Origin: UMGS1766 sp963597355
GTDB taxonomy: Bacteria; Bacillota; Clostridia; Oscillospirales; Oscillospiraceae
Assembly (NCBI GenBank): GCA_963597355.1
Contig: CAVBPR010000013.1
Location: forward strand, 62,001 to 126,000
DNA: 64,000 nt
Direction of reading: 5' to 3'
In this document: positions 1-9,434 of the stretch, in pieces
Position numbering within the stretch: the first letter of the stretch is position 1
How the letters are laid out: every line of letters begins with the position of its first letter
Translations under genes and position numbers: made by a program
The notes under the pieces: generated by a model
What the model saw: the letters and a program-made list of their open reading frames with translations, nothing else
Told to the model about the DNA's origin: nothing
Databases searched by the model: none

Positions 1-924
1 AATGCTCTGTTCTGCATCCTGTTCAGTATGACTGGCAAGTCGGTTCAAAGTTTCATCCAATCGTCCGCTTCTTGATGCGCTGATCAACAGCCTCTCTTCC
101 AATGGATGAAATAAATGCTTGCCTTCCAGCGCCTGAGCAAGGGATTTTCCGTTTTGCAGCTCCTGACAGATGCTCTCTGCATCTCCTTTTAATCCGGGAT
201 GGTGCACCGTCTCGGCTGCATACCGCATTGCCGTATCCCCGTCCAATCCGCTGGCCAGAAATGCGGCCAGGATTTCCGTCATACCGGCAACCGCCATTTG
301 CCGCATGATATTCCGTATCACCGGCAAATGCGTTCCCCATCTGGACAAAACAGCGCTGCCGCTTCTCGTTTTGCTCAACAGGCCACAGAATAGAACAATC
401 GCTGAAATTCCCGCAACCAGCCAAAGACTGACACGGCTGATTGCAGAGGCAACCAAAATATAACGGTAAGAAGAAGCTGCCAGCGTTCCTGCCATAGACT
501 GGTATACGTTCATAAACACAGGGAGAACAAATTCAACCAACAGCAATAACACACCGCACATCATAAACAAAAGAATCATCGGATAAAGCAGTGCCCTGTG
601 CAGCATTTGATGCAGACTTTCCTGCCGCTCATAATAATCTGCAAGGCTGGTTAAAATCTCCTCTAATCGCCCTGCCATTTCACCGGCATAAATCATCTTT
701 TTTGCGTACAGCGGGAACGCATCGCAGTGTTCCACAGCCTGTGCAAAACTATTTCCTTGTTCCATCTGCTCCGCAAGATTTTTTATTGCATTTGAAAAAG
801 TCGGGCTGCTGTTCTCCTCCTGCAAAAGAACAATGGATTCTTCCGGAGCAACACCGGCTGCCAGCATCATTGCCATATTTCTGCAAAACACGCTGATCTC
901 CAGCGACTTCAACTGTTGTTTCAT
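1..924 (-). CDS. Type II secretion / type IV pilus inner-membrane protein, GspF/PilC family (3' end beyond window)
   Basis: Reads MKQQLKSLEISVFCRNMAMM from an ATG at 924, preceded by a GGAGGAG ribosome site. The frame stays open to base 1, so 308 residues are visible and the C-terminus lies outside. The first half has the GspF pattern: a helical domain with GVAPEESI and GEMAGRLEEIL, then a hydrophobic segment rich in L, M and V (about residues 110-135) and a second one (about 155-175). A second GspF-like domain follows, with SGRLDETL near the window edge. GspF/PilC proteins form the membrane platform of pseudopilus or pilus assembly machines. The gene starts 13 bases after the stop of a transglutaminase-like lipoprotein, so the two are probably co-transcribed. 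No other pilus gene is visible. Confidence 0.85.
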   Translation of the reverse strand, partial: MKQQLKSLEISVFCRNMAMMLAAGVAPEESIVLLQEENSSPTFSNAIKNLAEQMEQGNSFAQAVEHCDAFPLYAKKMIYAGEMAGRLEEILTSLADYYERQESLHQMLHRALLYPMILLFMMCGVLLLLVEFVLPVFMNVYQSMAGTLAASSYRYILVASAISRVSLWLVAGISAIVLFCGLLSKTRSGSAVLSRWGTHLPVIRNIMRQMAVAGMTEILAAFLASGLDGDTAMRYAAETVHHPGLKGDAESICQELQNGKSLAQALEGKHLFHPLEERLLISASRSGRLDETLNRLASHTEQDAEQSI

Positions 925-937
925 GGCATGCTCCTCC

Positions 938-1876
938 TCAATAAGTATAACGGGTGGTATAATTCCCGTCATTCTCCAATGTTTGTGCTTCTGTTCCAGT
1001 TGACGCAAAGGTTATGTCTACTCGCTTCCAGGTGTCTCCTGTCACTTTGATTTCCACCGTCAGCCATCCCTGATCTTGAATGTAAATCCGGTTCCAAGCG
1101 TGATATAAGGCATCTTCACCGACATAACCGGTAATCAGCTGGCACGGAATATCCAGACTGCGCAGCATGGCAGCCGTCAGCGCCGCATAATCAAAACAAA
1201 TCCCTGTTCCACTGGATAAAGTTTCATCCGGGTCAGGAAGGTAACCCTTTTCAACATTCTTTGCTTTCTCATAATCGTAGCTGATATGTTCTACCAGATA
1301 ATCATAAATTGCACTTGCTACTGCAAGATCATCCTCACAATTTGTCGCCAATTGCCGTGCAACCGTTACACAATCAGAGCTTTCCGAATAGCTCACCATC
1401 ACACTTGGCCGCAAAAACGGTTGGTATTCGTCCTGCATATCTGCTTCCACTGTCCTTGACCAAAGCTCTGCATACCGATCCTCTGCGATGTTTTCCATTA
1501 CGCGAATGGTATAACTTCCATCGCCCATATTGAGCGGGTAAACAGACGGTGTGCCATCGTTGGGCAGATCATAATTATAGGTCATATCCTCCCGAATCAT
1601 CTGAAGTTTTAGTCTGGACTCATTCACAACAGATAACGCAATATATCCCTGCCCCATCTCAGAAAGATCAATTCCCCCGCCGGGGATCTCCTCCGCCTGT
1701 TCCTCATGATAAGCTGCATCGTAAAATTCAGATACCACCCAAGTCTTGGTTTCTGCTTGCGTTGTCACTGGAGACTGCACTGTTGCATCTGTCTGTGCCA
1801 CTCCGTTGCACCCGGACAGTAGCAACAGCACAGCCAATAAAAGAGGAGGCAAACTGCGATGTAACGTTCGATTCAA
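938..1876 (-). CDS. Transglutaminase-like lipoprotein
   Basis: A 312-residue exported protein. The start chosen is a TTG at 1876, eight bases after AGGAGG; an upstream in-frame TTG at 1900 lacks a ribosome site. The N-terminus MNRTLHR is followed by a leucine-rich segment and the lipobox LLSGC, with Cys23 the likely lipidated residue. A transglutaminase-like fold lies near residues 185-280: GICFDYAAL supplies the nucleophile (Cys227), and YHAWNRIYI supplies the histidine (His259). Such domains act as extracellular proteases, peptidoglycan amidases or cross-linkers; the substrate here cannot be told. A promoter lies just upstream and a GspF-type gene follows, which hints at a role in an envelope or pilus operon. 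Confidence 0.8.
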   Translation of the reverse strand: MNRTLHRSLPPLLLAVLLLLSGCNGVAQTDATVQSPVTTQAETKTWVVSEFYDAAYHEEQAEEIPGGGIDLSEMGQGYIALSVVNESRLKLQMIREDMTYNYDLPNDGTPSVYPLNMGDGSYTIRVMENIAEDRYAELWSRTVEADMQDEYQPFLRPSVMVSYSESSDCVTVARQLATNCEDDLAVASAIYDYLVEHISYDYEKAKNVEKGYLPDPDETLSSGTGICFDYAALTAAMLRSLDIPCQLITGYVGEDALYHAWNRIYIQDQGWLTVEIKVTGDTWKRVDITFASTGTEAQTLENDGNYTTRYTY

Positions 1877-1908
1877 CGCAGTTCCCTCCTTTTTACTCAA
1901 TTGGTTCT

Positions 1909-1937
1909 ATTATACTGTCTTTTTCCCCATATCGCAA
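1909..1937 (-). promoter_or_regulatory. Sigma-70-type promoter of the transglutaminase-like lipoprotein operon
   Basis: On the minus strand TTGCGA (1937-1932) and TATAAT (1914-1909) are separated by 17 bases. Transcription would begin about 25 bases upstream of the TTG start codon at 1876. The promoter lies between this gene and the gltD terminator, so the lipoprotein-GspF unit can be transcribed independently. Confidence 0.65.
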
Positions 1938-1946
1938 CCGTTGAAA

Positions 1947-1975
1947 ACGGGACTTCGGATCAACCGAAGCCCCGT
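1947..1975 (-). terminator. Intrinsic terminator after gltD
   Basis: A 12-base-pair stem with one G/A mismatch-like position (ACGGG.CTTCGG against CCGAAG.CCCGT) and a short TTGAT loop follows the gltD stop by about 20 bases. On the minus strand it runs into TTTTC, a rather short U-tract. It marks the end of the gltBD transcript. Confidence 0.6.
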
Positions 1976-1993
1976 TCATGACAAGGATCAATT

Positions 1994-3487
1994 TTATTGA
2001 AGGACTGTATAACCCATCAGATATTCATCCACTTCCCGGGCAGCGCCGCGACCTTCTGCAACGCCCCATACCACCAGGGACTGACCGCGATGCATATCAC
2101 CAGCCGTGAACACTTTTTCAACGCTCGTCTTGTAGTGTCCTGCCTCTGTCTTTACGTTGGTTCTGTTGTCGCGCTCCACGCCAAACGCCTCGGCCACATA
2201 ATCCTGAGAGCCAAGGAATCCGGCCGCAATCAGCAGCAGATCGCAGGGCAGTTCTTCCTCAGATCCGGGAATCTCCACCATATTGGTGCGCCCGGTTTTT
2301 TCGTCCACCTGAGGCGTCAAATGCACAATCTTGACGGCCTTCAAATTGCCGTTTTCATCCGGAATATATTCCTTTACCGTAGTCTGATACAAACGGGGAT
2401 CAGAGCCAAAAACAGCAATTGCCTCCTCATGTCCGTAATCCGTCTTGCAAACACGGGGCCACTGCGGCCACGGATTGTTGTCCGCCCGCTGATCCGGTGC
2501 CTTTGGCATCATTTCAATCGCCGTCACACTCTTACAGCCATGACGAATCGAAGTTCCGATACAGTCGTTGCCGGTATCACCACCGCCAACAATCACCACG
2601 TGCTTGTCTTTTGCCGAGATAAAGTTGCCATCCGTCAAATTAGAATCCAGCAAGCTCTTGGTCGTAGCCTTCAGGAAATCCACAGCGAAATAAATACCCT
2701 TGCATTCCTCTCGGCCGGGGCCAGACAAATTACGGGGATTGGATGCACCACAGCACAACACTACTGCATCAAACTCGTCCAGCAGAGTCTGTGCCGAAGT
2801 GGTATTGCCCACATCAGCATTAACCACAAAGGTGACGCCCTCTTGCTTCATCATATCTACGCGGCGCTGTACAACCTTTTTCTCCAGCTTCATATTCGGG
2901 ATGCCATACATCAGCAAACCGCCTACACGATCGCTCCGCTCATAGACAGTGACCGAGTGACCTCTGTGATTCAGCTGATCTGCAACCGCCAATCCGGAAG
3001 GACCGCTTCCAACTACAGCCACCTTCTTGCCGGTACGCACCTCAGGAATACGAGGCGCAATGATGCCATGTTCATAGCCATATTCGACCAGGAACAATTC
3101 ATTTTCCTTTACACTGACAGGAGATCCGTTCAAACCGCAAGTGCAGCCCGCTTCACACAAAGCCGGGCACACGCGGCTGGTGAACTCAGGGAAATTGCTT
3201 GTCTTCAGCAGTCGGCTCAGAGCATGGGAGTAATTCCCAGCATAAATCATATCGTTCCACTCAGGAATCAGATTGTGGAGCGGGCAGCCGGAAAAACCGG
3301 CCCCGCCCAGATTCATACCAGCCTGACAGAAGGGTACGCCGCAATCCATGCAGCGTGCGCCCTGTTTCCGTCGCTCATCCTCCGGCAGCATCGGATGAAA
3401 TTCGTTATAGTTTTGAATGCGCTCCAAAGGTGCAATGGCAGGATTGCCCCGGCGCTCATATTCAAGAAATCCAGTTTTCTTACCCAT
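1994..3487 (-). CDS. gltD: Glutamate synthase (NADPH) small subunit
   Basis: A 497-residue flavoprotein that passes electrons from NAD(P)H through FAD and two 4Fe-4S clusters to GltB. The N-terminal cysteine-rich part carries CMDCGVPFC, then C-P-L-H-N and CPALCEAGCTCG, as expected for the cluster ligands. The first dinucleotide-binding motif is VAVVGSGPSGLA and the second is VVIVGGGDTGND. The C-terminal FAD motif is VFTAGDMHRGQSLVVWG. The ATG at 3487 is used because AGGAGGG lies seven bases before it; an upstream in-frame ATG at 3517 would overlap the end of gltB and lacks a site. The gene lies 14 bases after gltB, and together they form one enzyme. Confidence 0.95.
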   Translation of the reverse strand: MGKKTGFLEYERRGNPAIAPLERIQNYNEFHPMLPEDERRKQGARCMDCGVPFCQAGMNLGGAGFSGCPLHNLIPEWNDMIYAGNYSHALSRLLKTSNFPEFTSRVCPALCEAGCTCGLNGSPVSVKENELFLVEYGYEHGIIAPRIPEVRTGKKVAVVGSGPSGLAVADQLNHRGHSVTVYERSDRVGGLLMYGIPNMKLEKKVVQRRVDMMKQEGVTFVVNADVGNTTSAQTLLDEFDAVVLCCGASNPRNLSGPGREECKGIYFAVDFLKATTKSLLDSNLTDGNFISAKDKHVVIVGGGDTGNDCIGTSIRHGCKSVTAIEMMPKAPDQRADNNPWPQWPRVCKTDYGHEEAIAVFGSDPRLYQTTVKEYIPDENGNLKAVKIVHLTPQVDEKTGRTNMVEIPGSEEELPCDLLLIAAGFLGSQDYVAEAFGVERDNRTNVKTEAGHYKTSVEKVFTAGDMHRGQSLVVWGVAEGRGAAREVDEYLMGYTVLQ

Positions 3488-3501
3488 GACAATCCCTCCT
3501 C

Positions 3502-6500
3502 TTACTGCTTCGTGCATGCATAAAATGCATCGATTTCAGCCTGCTCACGCGATACGCCTTTTTCCTCAAACTGCACAATTGTCTGCATCATGCGGCTATA
3601 GTCATGCGGCACAATCTTCTTAAAGCTGGGCAGATATTCCTCGAAGTGCTCCAAAATACGCTTGCCCAGAGGGGATCCCGTAGCATCTACGTGTTCCTGG
3701 ATCAGGCTGCGCAGTTCTTCCATATCATACTTCTGGTTCACCGGCATCATAGACACCAGGGACTTATTCACCCGCATGTAGAGATCCCGGTCCTCATCCA
3801 GCACATAGGCAATGCCGCCGCTCATACCGGCAGCAAAGTTTTTGCCGGTCCGTCCCAAGACTACCACTCGGCCACCGGTCATATACTCGCAGCCATGATC
3901 TCCGGTGCCTTCTACCACTGCAATTGCGCCGGAATTTCGCACGCAGAAACGTTCACCGGCCACACCGTTGATAAATGCCTTACCGGAGGTCGCTCCGTAC
4001 AGTGCAACGTTACCAATGATAATATTATCTTCCGGCACAAACTTGCTGCCCTTGGGCGGATAGACAATAATCTTGCCTCCGGACAGGCCCTTGCCCATGT
4101 AGTCGTTGGAGTCGCCTTCCAGTTCCAGCGTCAGTCCCTTTGGAATGAATGCACCAAAGGACTGTCCGCCACCGCCGTAGCACTTCACTGTGTAGGTATC
4201 GTCTGCCAGAGTATTGCCGTACTGACGGGTAATCTCGCTTCCGAAAATGGTTCCCAGAGAACGATCCGTCGAAGTAACCTTCAGCTCAATATGCATCGGC
4301 TTGCCCTTCTTCAGCGCCTTGCCCATCTGCTCCAGCAAAACAGCTTCATCCAATGTCTTTTCCAGCTCGAAGTCATAGACGCGTTCCGGAATAAAGTGGT
4401 TTTCCAGACCGCTGTTCTGCCAGGGGTTATCCAGAATTCTGCTCAGATCAACCATAGCTGCCCGCTTGGTAACGCTGTGATCTCTCACCTTCAGCAAATC
4501 CGTGCGGCCCGTCAGCTCGGCAAGCGTACGTACGCCCAGCTTGGCCATGATTTCCCGCATCTCCTGTGCAATAAAGCGCATGAAGTTTTCAACATATTCC
4601 GGCTTTCCTTTGAAACGCTTGCGCAGTTCCGGGTTCTGGGTTGCAATGCCAACCGGGCAGGTATCCAGGTTGCACACCCGCATCATGACGCAGCCCATTG
4701 TCACCAGCGGCGCTGTGGCAAAGCCAAATTCTTCTGCGCCCAGCAGCGCTGCAATAACAACATCGCGACCGCTCATCAGCTTGCCGTCCGTCTCCAGGAC
4801 GACGCGAGAACGCAAGTTGTTCTGGATCAATGTCTGATGCGTCTCTGCCAAGCCCAGCTCCCAGGGCAAACCTGCATTGTGAATGCTGGTTTTAGGTGCT
4901 GCACCGGTACCGCCGTCATATCCGGCGATCAGGATCACCTGTGCGCCAGCCTTAGCAACACCGGCAGCAATTGTACCAACGCCTGCTTCCGAGCAAAGCT
5001 TGACGGAAATACGCGCCTGACGGTTGGCGTTCTTCAGGTCATAAATCAACTGTGCCAAATCCTCGATGGAATAAATATCGTGGTGAGGCGGAGGGGAGAT
5101 CAAACTCACGCCCGGCGTTGAATAACGCGTTTTCGCAATCCAGGGATACACCTTTTGTGCCGGCAAATGTCCGCCTTCACCGGGCTTTGCACCCTGAGCC
5201 ATCTTGATCTGAATTTCGTTGGCCGACACCAGATACTCGCTGGTTACGCCAAAACGTCCGGAAGCTACCTGCTTGATTTGAGAGTTGCGCTCCGGATCTT
5301 TCAGCCGCTCCGGATTCTCGCCGCCTTCACCGGTGTTGGACTTGCCGCCCAGATGATTCATGGCAATTGCAAGGCACTCGTGTGCTTCCAGAGAGATGGA
5401 GCCATAACTCATTGCACCGGTCTTAAAGTGCTTGACAATGGAATCGACGCTTTCCACCTCATCAATAGGGATACCGCCGTCTTCTGCAAAGCAGAAATCC
5501 AGCAGGCCACGCAGGGTATGGGGTTTGTTCTCGTCGTCTACGAGCGCAGTATATTGCTTGAACAGCTCATAGCTGCCGGTTTGAGTTGCATGCTGCAGCA
5601 GATGAATCGTGGCAGGATTATACAGATGATCCTCTGCATTAGAGCCCTGACGGGATTTATGATCGCCGCGGCTATCCAGCGTAGTATCCACAGTCAAGCC
5701 AAGGGGATCAAAGCCCTTATTGTGGTTTTCATCCACAATCTCTTCAATTTCTTTCAGCCCGATTCCGCCAACTCTGGTCACAGTATTGGTGAAGTACTGA
5801 TCCACCAGCTCCTGACTCAGACCTATGGCCTCGAAAATCTGAGCTCCACGATAAGACTGGAGCGTGGAAATACCCATCTTGGAGGCAATCTTCACAATGC
5901 CGTCCCGGACAGCGGTGCAGTAATCATTGATTGCTGCATTGTAGTCCTTGTCCAGCATACCGATTTGGATCAGCTCACCTACACACTCCAGCGCCAGATA
6001 CGGGTTAATTGCCGTTGCACCATAACCCAGCAAAGTTGCAAAATGATGCACGTCGCGCGGCTCGGCAGACTCCAGAATCAGCGACAGAGCGGTACGCTTC
6101 TTTGTCCGAATCAGATAGTCCTCAATTGCAGAAACTGCCAGCAAAGAAGGAATTGCAACATGGTTTTCGTCCACACCCCGGTCGGACAGAATGATAATGT
6201 TCGCACCGTGACGGTATGCCTTATCCACTGCAACAAACAACTGCTCCAGAGCTTTCTTCAAGGGAGTGTTTTTATAATAGAGCATAGAAATGGTCTCTAC
6301 CATAAAGCCCGGCTTCTTCATAGCACGGATCTTCAGCAGATCCACGCTGGTCAAAATGGGGTTTTCAATCTGCAGCGCGCGGCAGTTTCTTTCCCCTTCC
6401 TGAAGCAGGTTGCCTCCGGAACCAACATAAACTGTGGTATCCGTAACCACCTTTTCGCGGATTGCGTCAATGGGCGGATTGGTAACCTGAGCGAAAAGCT

Positions 6501-8055
6501 GTTTAAAATAATTGAACAGCGGCTGGTGGTTTTCACTCAGCACAGCAAGAGGAATATCGATTCCCATGGCCGCCGTCGCCTCTGCGCCATTCTGCGCCAT
6601 AGGAAGAATCGCAGTTTTTACATCCTCATAGGTATAGCCAAACGCCTTATAGAGGCGGTCTCTCTGCTCCTGCGTATGGCTGGCAATTCCCTTGTTCGGA
6701 ATCGACAGTTCGCTCAAGGCAACCAGATTCTGATCCAGCCATTCTCCGTAAGGCTGACGGCGTGCAAAGTGCTCCTTCAGTTCATCGTCATCAATCAGGC
6801 GCCCTGCAACAGTATCCACCAGCAGCATCTTACCCGGCTGCAGACGGGACTTCTTCACAACCTTTTCTGCCGGGAATTCCAATACGCCAACTTCAGATGC
6901 CAGAATTAACTGGTCATCTTCCGTGATGTAGTAGCGAGACGGACGCAAACCGTTACGATCCAGCACCGCACCAACCACATCACCGTCAGAGAACAGGATG
7001 GAAGCAGGACCATCCCATGGCTCCATCATTGTTGCGTAATAATGATAGAGATCCCGCTTTGCACGGCTCATCGTCTCGTCATTGCTCCACGGCTCAGGAA
7101 TACATACCATAACAGCCAGCGGCAGCGGCATGCCGTTCATAACCATGAATTCCAAGGTGTTGTCCAGCATGGCAGAGTCGCTGCCCTCTGCATTGACCAC
7201 GGGGAATACCTTGTCCAAATCGTCGGCGGACAAGTAGTCGGAAGACATCGTCTCTTCACGGGACAGCATGCGGTCTGCATTGCCACGAATGGTGTTGATT
7301 TCGCCGTTATGCAGAATGAAACGGTTGGGATGTGCGCGCTCCCAGCTTGGATTCGTGTTTGTGGAGAAACGGGAATGCACCATGGCGATTGCAGACTCAT
7401 AGTCAGAATCCTGCAGATCCGGGTAGAATTTCCGCAGCTGCCCCACCAGGAACATGCCCTTATACACAACCGTACGGCTGGAACATGACACCACATAGGT
7501 ATTATCGTTCGACTGTTCGAACTCACGGCGTGCCACATACAGGCGGCGATCAAAGTCCAATCCGCGAGACAGATTCCGCGGACGTTCTACAAAGCCCTGC
7601 TCAATGTAAGGCATGCAGGACAGTGCCTTTTGGCCCAGAGTATCCGGCTCAATGGGAACTTTGCGCCAACCGAGGAACTTCATCCCCTCTTTTTCCACAA
7701 TGATTTCGAACATTTTCTTGGCCTGATTCCGGCGAAGCGTATCCTGCGGAAAGAAGAACATACCAATGCCGTAATCTCTTTCGCCGCCAAGTTGAATACC
7801 GGCCTCTGCCGTTACGCGGGAGAAGAAGCGATGGGAAATCTGGAGCAGAATACCAACGCCATCGCCGGTTTCACCGGCAGCATCCTTACCGGCACGGTGT
7901 TCCAGTTTTTCCACGATTTTCAGTGCATTGTCTACGGTTGTGTGGGTCTTGCGTCCCTTGATGTCCACCACACAGCCAATGCCGCAGGCGTCATGCTCGA
8001 AACAAGGATTATACAACCCCCGCTGTCGGCCACCATCCATTCTAATATCTTCCAT
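3502..8055 (-). CDS. gltB: Glutamate synthase large subunit
   Basis: A full-length, 1517-residue GltB. It makes two glutamates from glutamine and 2-oxoglutarate, completing the GS-GOGAT cycle with the glutamine synthetases upstream. After a 23-residue propeptide the glutaminase domain begins at Cys24 (DACGIGCV), the nucleophile exposed on maturation. The central and FMN-binding domains follow; GGKSNTGEGGE and GYDGGTGAAPKTS are typical. The 3Fe-4S ligands are in CVMMRVCNLDTC (C-X5-C-X4-C). The C-terminal GltB beta-helix has repeats such as GGGGQSFGAF and GRVVVLGRTGKNFAAGMSGG. The ATG at 8055 has an AAAGGGGA site. A structured leader separates it from dapL. Confidence 0.97.
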   Translation of the reverse strand: MEDIRMDGGRQRGLYNPCFEHDACGIGCVVDIKGRKTHTTVDNALKIVEKLEHRAGKDAAGETGDGVGILLQISHRFFSRVTAEAGIQLGGERDYGIGMFFFPQDTLRRNQAKKMFEIIVEKEGMKFLGWRKVPIEPDTLGQKALSCMPYIEQGFVERPRNLSRGLDFDRRLYVARREFEQSNDNTYVVSCSSRTVVYKGMFLVGQLRKFYPDLQDSDYESAIAMVHSRFSTNTNPSWERAHPNRFILHNGEINTIRGNADRMLSREETMSSDYLSADDLDKVFPVVNAEGSDSAMLDNTLEFMVMNGMPLPLAVMVCIPEPWSNDETMSRAKRDLYHYYATMMEPWDGPASILFSDGDVVGAVLDRNGLRPSRYYITEDDQLILASEVGVLEFPAEKVVKKSRLQPGKMLLVDTVAGRLIDDDELKEHFARRQPYGEWLDQNLVALSELSIPNKGIASHTQEQRDRLYKAFGYTYEDVKTAILPMAQNGAEATAAMGIDIPLAVLSENHQPLFNYFKQLFAQVTNPPIDAIREKVVTDTTVYVGSGGNLLQEGERNCRALQIENPILTSVDLLKIRAMKKPGFMVETISMLYYKNTPLKKALEQLFVAVDKAYRHGANIIILSDRGVDENHVAIPSLLAVSAIEDYLIRTKKRTALSLILESAEPRDVHHFATLLGYGATAINPYLALECVGELIQIGMLDKDYNAAINDYCTAVRDGIVKIASKMGISTLQSYRGAQIFEAIGLSQELVDQYFTNTVTRVGGIGLKEIEEIVDENHNKGFDPLGLTVDTTLDSRGDHKSRQGSNAEDHLYNPATIHLLQHATQTGSYELFKQYTALVDDENKPHTLRGLLDFCFAEDGGIPIDEVESVDSIVKHFKTGAMSYGSISLEAHECLAIAMNHLGGKSNTGEGGENPERLKDPERNSQIKQVASGRFGVTSEYLVSANEIQIKMAQGAKPGEGGHLPAQKVYPWIAKTRYSTPGVSLISPPPHHDIYSIEDLAQLIYDLKNANRQARISVKLCSEAGVGTIAAGVAKAGAQVILIAGYDGGTGAAPKTSIHNAGLPWELGLAETHQTLIQNNLRSRVVLETDGKLMSGRDVVIAALLGAEEFGFATAPLVTMGCVMMRVCNLDTCPVGIATQNPELRKRFKGKPEYVENFMRFIAQEMREIMAKLGVRTLAELTGRTDLLKVRDHSVTKRAAMVDLSRILDNPWQNSGLENHFIPERVYDFELEKTLDEAVLLEQMGKALKKGKPMHIELKVTSTDRSLGTIFGSEITRQYGNTLADDTYTVKCYGGGGQSFGAFIPKGLTLELEGDSNDYMGKGLSGGKIIVYPPKGSKFVPEDNIIIGNVALYGATSGKAFINGVAGERFCVRNSGAIAVVEGTGDHGCEYMTGGRVVVLGRTGKNFAAGMSGGIAYVLDEDRDLYMRVNKSLVSMMPVNQKYDMEELRSLIQEHVDATGSPLGKRILEHFEEYLPSFKKIVPHDYSRMMQTIVQFEEKGVSREQAEIDAFYACTKQ

Positions 8056-8082
8056 AGTGTATTCCCCTTTCCCAAATAGAAC

Positions 8083-8157
8083 AATGCCTCAATAGGGTAC
8101 AGCAAATACCGAGGGCAAAAATACTCGCTCCCGTTGCTGCCTCCCCATTGAGGCATT
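8083..8157 (-). promoter_or_regulatory. Structured gltB leader with ANTAR-type hexaloop and competing long stem
   Basis: Between dapL and gltB the minus-strand RNA can form a five-pair hairpin, GCCTC (8154-8150) with GAGGC (8143-8139), closing the hexaloop AATGGG. A at loop position 1 and G at position 4 match the signature of ANTAR-bound hairpins. The same GCCTC also belongs to an 11-base arm (8157-8147) perfectly complementary to 8093-8083, with an inner CAGCAA/TTGCTG stem (8139-8134 with 8105-8100). The two folds exclude each other. No U-tract follows, so simple intrinsic termination is not evident. A second hexaloop was not identified with confidence. That this is an ANTAR site is inference. 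Confidence 0.5.
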
Positions 8158-8177
8158 TCATTTTGTTGTAAGATTGA

Positions 8178-9407
8178 TTACTTTGACAGCAGCTGCTCAA
8201 TGCGGGCAACTGCCTCTTTTGTAGCTTCTGCATCGCCAAATGCGGTCAGGCGAATATAGCCTTCACCGCTGGGGCCAAAGCCCGCTCCGGGAGTTGTGAT
8301 TACATTTGCCTGCTCCAGCAACAGAGTGAAGAATTCCCATGAACCCATTCCGTCCGGTGTCTTGCACCAAATGTAAGGGCTGTTTACTGCTCCGTAGACA
8401 GACAGGCCACACTTGCGAAGCCCCTCCATGATCACCTTTGCATTTGCCTGATAGTAGGCGATATTTTCCTCAACCTGCGCCTTACCCTCTTCAGTATAGA
8501 TCGCAGCGGCGCCCTTCTGAATGATGTAGGATGCGCCGTTGAACTTTGTTGTCTGGCGGCGATTCCACATTGCGTTCAGGCTTGCACCCTCCCGCACCAG
8601 TGCCTTCGGAACCACAGTATATCCGCAACGGGCACCGGTAAATCCAGCCGTTTTGGAGAAAGACCGGAATTCAATTGCGCAAGTCTTAGCTCCCTCAACC
8701 TCGTAAATGGAGTGAGGTACTCCGGGCTCGGTAATGAAGCGTTCATAGGCTGCATCAAACAGAATGATGGCATCGTTCGCATTTGCGTAATCGACCCAGG
8801 CTTTCAGCTGATGGGCATTCAACACCGTTCCGGTAGGATTGTTGGGAGAGCAAAGGTAAATCACATCCACCTTTTCTTCCGGAATTGCCGGTGAGAAGCT
8901 GTTCTCTGCTGTGCACGGCATATAGTGGATGTTGCTCCAGCCCTGCTTTTCTTCATCATAGTCGCCTGCACGACCAGCCATAGCATTGGTATCGACATAC
9001 ACAGGGTAAACCGGATCGCAAACAGCAACCACATTATCAACGCTCAGAATGTCTCCAATATTGCCGCAGTCGCTCTTTGCTCCATCCGATACAAAAATCT
9101 CATCCTCGGCAATTTCCACGCCCAGCGCACGAAAATCATTCTCTGCAATGGCGTGGCGCAAGAAATCGTAACCCTGCTCCGGGCCATATCCTTTAAAGGT
9201 TTCTTTTGCGCCCATTTCTTCCACTGCATCATGCATTGCTGCGATAACAGCAGGAACCAGCGGAAGCGTCACATCACCGATTCCCATTTTTATGAGTCGT
9301 GCCGCCTGATCCGGATGTTCTGCAGAAAAAGCTGCTGTACGACGGGCAATTTCAGAAAAAAGGTAGCTGCCCGGAAGTTTTTGATAGTTGGAATTGATCT
9401 TTGCCAA
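8178..9407 (-). CDS. dapL: LL-diaminopimelate aminotransferase
   Basis: A 409-residue fold-type I aminotransferase. It converts tetrahydrodipicolinate directly to LL-diaminopimelate with glutamate as amino donor, a one-step route to lysine and peptidoglycan. Family features include the N-terminal YLFSEIARR, IKMGIGDVTLPL, the GYGPEQGYDFLR segment, YLCSPNNPTGTV, and the PLP lysine in FRSFSKTAGFTGAR (Lys252). The start is a TTG at 9407, seven bases after AGGAGG. It sits between the ANTAR regulator (27 bases) and gltB (122 bases). It shares the glutamate pool with its neighbours, which may explain its place among nitrogen-assimilation genes. Confidence 0.94.
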   Translation of the reverse strand: MAKINSNYQKLPGSYLFSEIARRTAAFSAEHPDQAARLIKMGIGDVTLPLVPAVIAAMHDAVEEMGAKETFKGYGPEQGYDFLRHAIAENDFRALGVEIAEDEIFVSDGAKSDCGNIGDILSVDNVVAVCDPVYPVYVDTNAMAGRAGDYDEEKQGWSNIHYMPCTAENSFSPAIPEEKVDVIYLCSPNNPTGTVLNAHQLKAWVDYANANDAIILFDAAYERFITEPGVPHSIYEVEGAKTCAIEFRSFSKTAGFTGARCGYTVVPKALVREGASLNAMWNRRQTTKFNGASYIIQKGAAAIYTEEGKAQVEENIAYYQANAKVIMEGLRKCGLSVYGAVNSPYIWCKTPDGMGSWEFFTLLLEQANVITTPGAGFGPSGEGYIRLTAFGDAEATKEAVARIEQLLSK

Positions 9408-9434
9408 TGTCGTTCCTCCTCTGATTTTGATCGG

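Noticed and set aside
3488..3517. Ten-residue N-terminal extension of GltD (ATG at 3517)
   Set aside because: It would overlap gltB and place the AGGAGGG site inside the coding region; the ATG at 3487 fits the family.
5155..6909. A 584-codon plus-strand frame opposite gltB
   Set aside because: Antisense shadow of gltB, whose length and motifs are complete.
8056..8177. Intrinsic terminator between dapL and gltB
   Set aside because: The stem is long, but neither strand shows a U-tract after it; described as a structured leader instead.
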